Origin: Clostridium sp. CAG:253
GTDB lineage: Bacteria; Bacillota; Clostridia; Lachnospirales; Lachnospiraceae
Length of the DNA stretch: 13,184 nt
Assembly: GCA_000436755.1 (NCBI GenBank)
Contig: FR887251.1
Span: forward strand, 1 to 13,184
Direction: 5' to 3'
In this document: one piece after another, positions 7,501 to 13,184 of the stretch
How positions within the stretch are numbered: the first letter of the stretch is position 1
Layout: each line of letters opens with the position of its first letter
The notes under the pieces: model-generated
The model's database searches: none
What the model was told of the DNA's origin: nothing
What the model saw: the letters and a program-made list of their open reading frames with translations, nothing else
Program-made: the position numbers and the translations under genes

Positions 7501-7958
7501 AAAATGTTGAGCAAAAAACTTTGGAATCACTTGCAATGAATGGACTTGTGAACGGTGATTCGCCTATGCTTGAGGGAAGTGACAAAAATCTTGAATCAAA
7601 TGACGGAGTATATCAGCCGGATTATATTTCGTCAGTAAGCAATATTGAGACGGGTAAAAAGGGTCAGATTAAGAAAAGTTCAGGAATCACAAATACGGAT
7701 TGTCTTAATGAACTTATTGATTTTACGGAAAAAAAGGTTGTGGATATGTCGGAGGAGATACTTAACGGAAATACAAGTGTAAATCCGTATAAAACAATGG
7801 ACTCACAGCCTAAGTCTGCCTGTATGTATTGTGCGTTTAAAAGTGTGTGCAGATTTGACAGCAGGCTTTACGGCAATGATTACCGGGTATTTGAAAAATT
7901 GTCGGATGATGATGTTATGATGTTAATTCACAGTGAGCTTTCAGAAAGTGATAAATAA
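4503..7958 (+). CDS. addB: Helicase-exonuclease AddAB, subunit AddB
   Basis: This 1151-residue protein is the second subunit of the AddAB helicase-nuclease, which processes double-strand breaks for RecA-dependent repair. GGSGRGKT (8-15) is the N-terminal nucleotide-binding loop. The centre is the degenerate UvrD-like region that, in characterised AddB, scans for Chi rather than driving unwinding. The C-terminal RecB-like nuclease domain shows H814 (GNIVHDTLDMY), D922 (GKIDRLDG), D939 and K941 (VIDYKTG), and the Q957-Y963 motif (GLQMQLVIYL). Four cysteines, C784, C1107, C1110 and C1116, have the spacing of the AddB iron-sulphur cluster that pins the nuclease domain. All key residues are present and the length is normal. 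AGG at 4492-4494, within a purine-rich stretch, lies 8 nt before the ATG. addA follows 102 bp downstream with no terminator between, so the two are probably one operon. Confidence 0.97.
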   Translation: MAVQFIFGGSGRGKTYFLQNKIMEEAVKNPKKDYIMIVPEQFTMQTQKDMIRISPGHGIMNVDVQSFVRLAFRVFSETGAGNVQVLDDLGKIMILKKVLSNKKDDLKYFGRNINKDGYISEIKSFMSELIQYGADENEIEKMIQASENKTVLKYKLQDMSVAFSAFREYIDKNYITSEELLSVFADVISQSGLLNGAVICLDGFTGFTPLQYRLLRELIKIAEKVYITVTADERESVINKGKNYQLFFMSRKTVNNIRLIASETGVEVLDDIWTGKEISQTRFGSSKELEWLERNLFRYPYKRYNNGKECEVSDISCHVLKYAEDEIDFVVQKIKRLLVNEGCRYRDIAIVAGSLETYGNIIEHAMKKAGIACFIDQKRGVQSSVLVRAIDALLQIIIKDFSYEDIMDYLKGCLSWTSDSQNDILDNYLLATGIRGFKAWNREWNTSYAYRRMTDESKEFANGVVENVRLSVIENLSGFYEKVAKGKHTVRDYATALVEFFERQHFYEKLMELADDYEENENFDVASEYRQLYDMVIEVLEKLVSIMGDEEMLLKEFKDILDVGFSEARIGVIPPGIDQVMAGDLSRTRISNIKYMFLVGANSSNIPKGSGSGGIISESERNFLVENEFELAPTARQQVYTEQFYLYLNLTKPSKHLYITYCDSERDGSVNEPSYIISRINKIFPTINVKFEERKKNEENAWSDDDGKKYLIAGLRNGDFSDKKWQEIYNRYFKSEDDKSTLNKILKAAFFKENKSSISKKVAKSLYPENLRGSTSQLERYAACAFSYFMQYGLKLQERQEHSIEAYDIGNIVHDTLDMYTKILLANNMKWQDVDKKEQERIAGECVEKAVSLCKDGIMRDTSRNQYMIKRIHNVVNKTIWAISKQMSQGSFDTIDSELIFETVGKSDKTDEELIKLVGKIDRLDGFTDGSKDYVRVIDYKTGNKELLLSELYYGLQMQLVIYLKASVDKAAKTKKIVVPAGMLYYRIKDPILNERVTTENVEQKTLESLAMNGLVNGDSPMLEGSDKNLESNDGVYQPDYISSVSNIETGKKGQIKKSSGITNTDCLNELIDFTEKKVVDMSEEILNGNTSVNPYKTMDSQPKSACMYCAFKSVCRFDSRLYGNDYRVFEKLSDDDVMMLIHSELSESDK

Positions 7959-7967
7959 AGTAATTAT

Positions 7968-7984
7968 AAATCATCATATGATTT
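7968..7984. repeat. Short near-palindrome in the addB-addA gap
   Basis: AAATCAT (7968-7974) and ATGATTT (7978-7984) are perfect reverse complements around CAT. It lies 9 nt after the addB stop in the 102-bp gap. No T-run follows, so it should not end transcription. The rest of the gap is AT-rich with no ORF. It may be a chance palindrome or a minor processing hairpin. Confidence 0.25.
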
Positions 7985-8060
7985 GAAAATTAAAAGTGAA
8001 AAACAAAAACACTAAAGGATTGAAAGATAAACGTGTAAGAATATTAATAAGGGGAAAAAT

Positions 8061-11000
8061 ATGGGCAATACAAGGTGGACGGATGACCAGCAAAGAGTTA
8101 TAGATGCCAGAAATTGCAATCTGTTAGTTTCGGCGGCAGCAGGTTCAGGAAAGACTGCAGTGTTGGTTGAAAGAATTATAAAATTGATAACTGATGAAAA
8201 AAACGATGTTGACATTGACAGGCTGCTTGTAGTTACTTTCACAAATGCGGCGGCAGCAGAGATGAAAACGAGAGTTGGTGAGGCGATAGAGAGCAGACTT
8301 ATTGATGAACCTGACAATGAGCATCTTCAAAGACAGGCGTCGCTGCTTCACAATGCACAGATTACGACAATGCATAGTTTTTGTCAGTATATTATAAGAA
8401 ATTATTTTCATGTAATAGACATAGACCCTGCATTTAAAGTTGCAAATGAGAATGATATGAAAATTGCTCAGAGTGAAATTCTTTCTGAGCTTATTGAGAA
8501 GCGATATGAAATCGAGAAAGAAAACGATAATTCTTCTTTTTATCTGTTTTCAGAGATGTTTGCACATGGACGTGATGACAGTAAGATTGAGTCAATTGTG
8601 CTTGAATTATATGGAAAGGCAATGAGTTATCCATGGCCAAAGAAATGGCTTAAATCAATTATTGAAATTTATGAATGTGCGGGCGTGGAAGAATTTCAGA
8701 AAACAAAGTGGGTAGGAGAGCTTGTAAGTTATGTCAAAGAACTTGTAAATTCATATAAAATGCTTGCCGAAAAAGCAATAAAAATATGTGATGAACCGGA
8801 TGGCCCGGCAAAATACAGAACAGCCTTTGAGGACGATATAAGACAATTTGATAATATCTGCCAGACAGAGAATTTTAGTGAATTATCGGATGCATTTAGA
8901 AAAATTTCAAGAGCAGATAAAGGAAGAATAACTAAAAAAGATAATGTTGATGCAGAAAAAAAGGATTTGGCAAGTGCATTCAGGGATTCTTACTTTTCAA
9001 GTCAGGGAGGAATTATAAAGCTTCAGGAGAAGTTTTTTAATAAAACTGTAGAACAGCAGATAAAAGAATTAAATGAAATGGCTCCTGCCGTAAAGGAACT
9101 TGTAAATCTGACAATAGATTTTATTGATGCATTTGCAGAGAGAAAAAGGGAAGATGGAGTAATAGATTTTAACGACATGGAGCATTTTGCACTGGCAATA
9201 CTGACAGACGAAAATGAGGACGGCGAGGTTGTTCCAAGTAAGGTTGCAGAAGAACTTAGGGAGTATTATCAGGAGATAATGACGGACGAATATCAGGATA
9301 GTAACTATGTTCAGGAACTTATTCTGACAAGTATAGCCGGGGAGCCGGTGCAGGCACCGTATATGTTTATGGTAGGTGACGTAAAACAGAGCATATACGG
9401 ATTTCGATTGGCAAGACCGGAACTGTTCATGAATAAATACAACAGTTACAGTCTTGAGAAGGGCACAAATGAGCAAAGAATTGACCTCAAACAGAATTTC
9501 AGAAGCAGAGGTTGCGTGCTCGAAAGTTCAAATGCCGTTTTTGAAAAGATAATGAAGCCTTGTCTTGGTGGTGTTGAGTATGATGAAGCGGCAAGGCTTG
9601 TGCCCGGAAGAGTTTACGAGGAAACAGACAAACGGACAGCAGAGAAAACATCAATTATTCTTATTGACAAGAAAGCGGACAATGATGACGGAATGATGGA
9701 TAAAGAACTTGAAGCTGCCGCTATTGGAAATAAAATTATTGATATGGTACAGGGAGAAAATCCGCTTTATGTATGGGGAAAACAGGGGTATCACAGAGTT
9801 ACATACAGTGATATTGTGATACTTTTAAGAAGTGTTCAGGGGTGGACGGAACCTTTTCTTGAAACATTATCTGACATGGGTATACCGGTATCAGCGGGTA
9901 CAAAAGCAGGATTTTATGAGTCAATTGAGATTTTAACAATGACAAATCTGCTTAGAATAATTGATAATCCGAGACAGGATATACCTCTTGTGTCAGTGCT
10001 TCGTTCGGTTTTTGTGGGACTTAGTGATGATGAACTTGCGGCAATTGCCGTGATGCCTAGAACCCTTGATTTTTGGGATGCAATGAAACTTTATATAAAG
10101 ACTGTAAACGGAGAAGAGGGGACGGAAAAATATACGGCAGATATAGTTCTTGATGAGAAAGAGGCAGAAAAACTTGCGGAAAAGCTGGAAAAATTTATTG
10201 ATAAATTAAATAATTATCGTGAGCTGGCAAAGGAACTTCCTGTTGATAAGATAATACAGAATATTTATGATGAAACGGATTTTTGTGACATTATGTCTGC
10301 GATGCCTGCGGGCGAGAAAAGGGCGGCAAATCTTGATATTCTGCTTGGTCAGGCGAGAGATTATGCGGCAAATGGACATCACGGAATATTTAAATTTACT
10401 CATTTTGTTGAGAATATAAAGAAAGCATCTCTTGATATAGGAGAGGCATCGGTAAACAACGACAGTATGAATGCCGTAAGAATTATGACAATGCATAAAA
10501 GTAAGGGACTTCAGTTTCCGGTAGTGTTTGTGTCGGGACTTGGAAAAAGTATAAATCTGATGGAGGCAAATGACCGGGTTATTATAAATTCTGATTATGG
10601 TGTTGGAACTGATTATGTAAATCTTGAACTTATGTATACAGAGAAAAGCATTTTTAATAATTTTTTAAGGAGCAGGATAAAAGTAAATGCACTTGCCGAG
10701 GAAGTAAGAATGTTGTATGTTGCTATGACAAGAGCCGAGGAAAAACTTTTTCTTACAGGAGTGTCTGCAAAGATTTTACAGGGAAATATGGGAGCCAGAG
10801 GTGAGGGAAAAAAGAAGATAACAACATGGAAAGAAAAAGGTCAAAATCTCGAATTTTCAGGACTTCTCTCACTTACAAAACACATTGACATGGTAATGGC
10901 GGCGATAGCAGACAGGCCGGTATTTAAAGAGTGTATTGAAGAACTCGAACCAGAAAAAATTTATGGAGTAAATGATGAACTTTTTGACCTTGAAGTAGTT

Positions 11001-11924
11001 TCAGTCAACAACATTGTGAGTGTATCAAAAGAAAACCGTGAACTTGCAAAGCAGAAGGAAATTGAGCTAGTCAATTGGGATGCGGATAAGACTTATGATG
11101 AGGAAATGAGGGATTATATATCACAGAACGAGGAATTTTCGTATAAATATAAGGATGAACTTGGCATTCCTGTTAAGGCATCTGTATCTGAACTTAAAAG
11201 ACTTGCAATGGAAAAACTTGACGAGTTTAATGCCGGGGATGTAGAAAATAATCCTGTCATGGAGAATGAGGTTTTGCTTTTGGGAGACTTAGATGTGGAG
11301 AGGTCTTTTGAAGAAATTTCAGACAGGAAAAATGGCGAGAAAGAAAGCAAATACTCAGACATTCCACGACCTGATTTTATGAAAAAAGAGGAAGTAAAGA
11401 CGGGGGCTGCAAGGGGAACTCTTTACCATCTTGTTATGGAGCATATACCGTATGAAAGACTTGATAAAAACTTTGATTTTGCAGTATTTATCAAAGAACT
11501 TGTGCAGGACGGATATATGACGGATGAAGATGCGTCTGCCTTGGATGTAAAGAAATTTGAGTGGTTTGCAAAAAGCAGTTTATGCGGCAGGATGAGGGCG
11601 GCAGCAGTTTCGGGTGAACTTAAAAGAGAGCAGCCGTTTATGATAGGAATACCGGCAAATGAAGTATATTCTGAAAAGAGTGACAGTGAAGAACTCATAA
11701 TGATACAGGGAATAATTGATGCATTTTTCTACGAAGGTGATGACATAGTTCTTGTTGATTACAAGACGGATTTTGTTATGAAAGGGCAGGAAGAAAAACT
11801 GGCAGAAAGGTATAAAACACAGCTTGATTATTATGCGAGAGCGCTTGAGAGCGTGACAGGAAAAAAGGTTAAGGAGAAGCTTATTTATTCGTTTTCGCTT
11901 GGGAAGATTATTGAGGTGGGCTAA
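8061..11924 (+). CDS. addA: Helicase-exonuclease AddAB, subunit AddA
   Basis: This 1287-residue protein is the motor and nuclease subunit of AddAB, a 3'-5' UvrD/Rep-type helicase with a C-terminal RecB-like nuclease. Helicase motifs appear in order: the Q motif TDDQQ (7-11), Walker A AAAGSGKT (25-32), Walker B DEYQD (409-413), motif III VGDVKQS (438-444), motif IV QNFRS (478-482), motif V TMHKSKGLQF (810-819) and motif VI YVAMTRAEE (886-894). The nuclease domain has H1123 (GTLYHLVMEH), D1220 (QGIIDAFF), D1233 and K1235 (VDYKTD), and a final Q-x-x-Y-Y motif. It has no iron-sulphur cysteine set, as expected because that sits in AddB. The length is a little above the Bacillus subtilis protein. 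AAGGGG at 8049-8054 precedes the ATG by 6 nt. No terminator is visible after the stop. Confidence 0.98.
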   Translation: MGNTRWTDDQQRVIDARNCNLLVSAAAGSGKTAVLVERIIKLITDEKNDVDIDRLLVVTFTNAAAAEMKTRVGEAIESRLIDEPDNEHLQRQASLLHNAQITTMHSFCQYIIRNYFHVIDIDPAFKVANENDMKIAQSEILSELIEKRYEIEKENDNSSFYLFSEMFAHGRDDSKIESIVLELYGKAMSYPWPKKWLKSIIEIYECAGVEEFQKTKWVGELVSYVKELVNSYKMLAEKAIKICDEPDGPAKYRTAFEDDIRQFDNICQTENFSELSDAFRKISRADKGRITKKDNVDAEKKDLASAFRDSYFSSQGGIIKLQEKFFNKTVEQQIKELNEMAPAVKELVNLTIDFIDAFAERKREDGVIDFNDMEHFALAILTDENEDGEVVPSKVAEELREYYQEIMTDEYQDSNYVQELILTSIAGEPVQAPYMFMVGDVKQSIYGFRLARPELFMNKYNSYSLEKGTNEQRIDLKQNFRSRGCVLESSNAVFEKIMKPCLGGVEYDEAARLVPGRVYEETDKRTAEKTSIILIDKKADNDDGMMDKELEAAAIGNKIIDMVQGENPLYVWGKQGYHRVTYSDIVILLRSVQGWTEPFLETLSDMGIPVSAGTKAGFYESIEILTMTNLLRIIDNPRQDIPLVSVLRSVFVGLSDDELAAIAVMPRTLDFWDAMKLYIKTVNGEEGTEKYTADIVLDEKEAEKLAEKLEKFIDKLNNYRELAKELPVDKIIQNIYDETDFCDIMSAMPAGEKRAANLDILLGQARDYAANGHHGIFKFTHFVENIKKASLDIGEASVNNDSMNAVRIMTMHKSKGLQFPVVFVSGLGKSINLMEANDRVIINSDYGVGTDYVNLELMYTEKSIFNNFLRSRIKVNALAEEVRMLYVAMTRAEEKLFLTGVSAKILQGNMGARGEGKKKITTWKEKGQNLEFSGLLSLTKHIDMVMAAIADRPVFKECIEELEPEKIYGVNDELFDLEVVSVNNIVSVSKENRELAKQKEIELVNWDADKTYDEEMRDYISQNEEFSYKYKDELGIPVKASVSELKRLAMEKLDEFNAGDVENNPVMENEVLLLGDLDVERSFEEISDRKNGEKESKYSDIPRPDFMKKEEVKTGAARGTLYHLVMEHIPYERLDKNFDFAVFIKELVQDGYMTDEDASALDVKKFEWFAKSSLCGRMRAAAVSGELKREQPFMIGIPANEVYSEKSDSEELIMIQGIIDAFFYEGDDIVLVDYKTDFVMKGQEEKLAERYKTQLDYYARALESVTGKKVKEKLIYSFSLGKIIEVG

Positions 11925-12030
11925 TATAATAGCAGTAATTTTTGAAGCTGAAAAAGTAATACCATAAAAAAAAGCTGTAAAAAAATTAAGGAAATATTGC
12001 AACAAAAATCTATCTTTTCTGTTTATAAGG

Positions 12031-12990
12031 ATGGCATACGAGGAAAACAAAAATTCAAGTATAAATATGGATATTGCGGTTGTTGTTAAGGTAAAGAAAG
12101 GTTATGCAATAAAGACGGCAGCAGATATTCTTATGGGTAAGCGTGAGGCAGGTGGAGTGTTTATAGGAAAAGACAATTATCTTATTGATACATTCTCTGA
12201 ATATGACAAAAAGATATTTAATAAAAATATTAAAAATATGGCCGAATTTAGAAAAAAATTAGCGGAAAATAAAATATCATGTCGTGAGTTGCTTGTACCT
12301 GCATCAGTTGAGATTATGAGTAATAAACTGCCACAGTTCGCTTGTCATGTCAGCCAGGAAAAGCTTATCAGTGAGGTGGCAAAGAAAGTTCCCGGAGTTA
12401 TAGATATAACAAGTGTGCTTAAAGCACATAATGATGAGCAGATATATTATAAATCGGATCATCACTGGACAAGTGTAGGAGCGTATTATGCGTATGTTCA
12501 GTGGAAAAAATCACTTGGTAAGAAAGCGGCACCACTTAGTTCGTGGAAAAAAGAAATATTATGTGATGATTTTAAGGGAACAACATGGAATAAAGTGAGC
12601 CTGCCAGGAACAAAATATCAGGATGAAATTATTGGATATTATCATAATAAGAAAAGACGTGTTTCATATAATAATGATTATTATGTTGCAAATTCAATAT
12701 ATGAAAATTCATATCTTAAAGGAAAAGATAAATATGGAGTATTTTTTAATTCAAATCAGGTATTGACTACAATACAGGGTGGCGGTAAAAAGGGAAAACT
12801 TCTACTGATAAAAGATTCGTATGCAAATACATTTGCACAGTTTGTTATTGATGATTATAAGGAAGTACAAATGATAGATATGCGTTTCTTTAGAGGAAAT
12901 CTTGCTTCATATGTAACAGGCAATAAATTTGATGATGTTCTTATATTATATGGCTGTAGCGGTTTTGCAACCGAGGAAAAGAGATTTTAG
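12031..12990 (+). CDS. DHHW/SGNH-type protein lacking its N-terminal anchor, possibly a remnant
   Basis: This 319-residue product belongs to the DHHW group (AlgX/DltD-like SGNH fold), whose members sit on the outer cell surface and are often linked to acylation of polymers. Conserved elements are GKREAGGVFIGKDNYLI (36-52), LLVPASVEIMSNKLP (87-101), the name-giving DHHWTSVGAYYAY (143-155), and KDSYAN (261-266) with candidate catalytic S263. The C-terminus looks complete (FDDVLILYGCSGF). Family members normally begin with a transmembrane anchor plus about 80-100 residues before the GKRE region; here only about 35 mostly unrelated residues precede it. AAGG directly abuts the ATG, leaving no spacer, and later in-frame ATGs (12067) also lack a good site. 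The frame stays open upstream to a TAA at 11965 without adding a hydrophobic anchor. I infer a 5' deletion. No MBOAT acyltransferase gene is visible nearby. A cytoplasmic variant is the alternative. Confidence 0.7.
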   Translation: MAYEENKNSSINMDIAVVVKVKKGYAIKTAADILMGKREAGGVFIGKDNYLIDTFSEYDKKIFNKNIKNMAEFRKKLAENKISCRELLVPASVEIMSNKLPQFACHVSQEKLISEVAKKVPGVIDITSVLKAHNDEQIYYKSDHHWTSVGAYYAYVQWKKSLGKKAAPLSSWKKEILCDDFKGTTWNKVSLPGTKYQDEIIGYYHNKKRRVSYNNDYYVANSIYENSYLKGKDKYGVFFNSNQVLTTIQGGGKKGKLLLIKDSYANTFAQFVIDDYKEVQMIDMRFFRGNLASYVTGNKFDDVLILYGCSGFATEEKRF

Positions 12991-13013
12991 CTGTTGATAT
13001 GGGAAATTAAATA

Positions 13014-13050
13014 AAAACCCCTGAAAGTGTATTAAACTTTCAGGGGTTTT
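13014..13050 (+). terminator. Strong intrinsic terminator, probably bidirectional
   Basis: AAAACCCCTGAAAGT (13014-13028) pairs perfectly over 15 bp with ACTTTCAGGGGTTTT (13036-13050) around a 7-nt loop. The T residues at the 3' edge, and A residues at the 5' edge, let it work on either strand. It lies 24 nt after the DHHW stop and is the first clear terminator downstream of addBA, so an addBA transcript may run through the DHHW remnant to here. Confidence 0.93.
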
Positions 13051-13184
13051 GTCTTGAAGTATTGTATAAATCATACGAAAATAAAAATTAAATCTGTGAA
13101 AAATTACGATAGAAATTGGCTGGGTAACCTGATATTATGTTAACAAGATTTTAACGGGATTATTAGTTCTTAAAATTAAAAAGT
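13051..13184. other. AT-rich tail, no gene seen
   Basis: No frame on either strand here has a ribosome binding site or a protein I recognise. A small GTTAA/TTAAC inverted repeat lies at 13139-13155. The region may be the upstream region of a gene beyond the window. Confidence 0.5.

Noticed and set aside
11925..12030. Possible frameshifted remains of the DHHW N-terminus upstream of its ATG
   Set aside because: The in-frame extension back to the TAA at 11965 gives only a short basic stretch with no anchor. I saw no family-like segment in the other frames.
11580..12050. Long open frame on the minus strand across the end of addA
   Set aside because: It lies mostly antisense to the conserved AddA nuclease domain, has low-complexity composition and no recognisable domain. 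It is a shadow frame.
6743..12530. AGCGG pentamers that could be Bacillus-type Chi sites
   Set aside because: A 5-mer is expected by chance many times in this length, and the Chi sequence of this organism is unknown.

Overview
The window is AT-rich DNA (low GC by eye) from a Gram-positive anaerobe, most likely a Clostridia member close to Lachnospiraceae. The reasons are AddAB rather than RecBCD, a ROK glucokinase, DHHW and DUF6512-type proteins, AGGAG/AAGGGG ribosome binding sites, and a tRNA gene without an encoded CCA. Every gene I accept is on the + strand. The assignment rests on protein character only, because no database search was possible.

Layout. 11-130: tRNA-Lys(UUU) with its own intrinsic terminator. 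286-915: small polytopic membrane protein of the DUF6512 type. 968-1112: a leader with an extended -10 promoter and an inverted repeat. 1113-2555: a cytoplasmic GH26-like (clan GH-A) glycoside hydrolase. 2722-3669: ROK glucokinase. 3763-4230: a single-pass membrane protein with a divergent FMN_bind-like external domain. 4231-4502: a 272-bp regulatory-looking region with an extended -10 promoter inside an inverted repeat, a 74-nt long stem-loop and a possible 14-codon leader ORF. 4503-7958 and 8061-11924: addB and addA, the two subunits of the helicase-nuclease that repairs double-strand breaks. 12031-12990: a DHHW/SGNH-type protein lacking its usual N-terminal membrane anchor, probably a remnant. 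13014-13050: a strong, probably bidirectional terminator. 13051-13184: no gene seen.

Functionally there are three loose groups. The glycosidase and glucokinase could act in sequence on an imported oligosaccharide (hydrolysis, then phosphorylation of the released glucose). AddB and AddA form one complex and are very likely co-transcribed. The DUF6512 protein, the membrane FMN_bind-like protein and the DHHW remnant have no clear link to these neighbours.

I found no mobile element, CRISPR array, phage gene or obvious defence system. Most of the window is ordinary core genome. The least explained parts are the addB leader, the truncated DHHW protein and the FMN_bind-like protein without the usual flavinylation motif.
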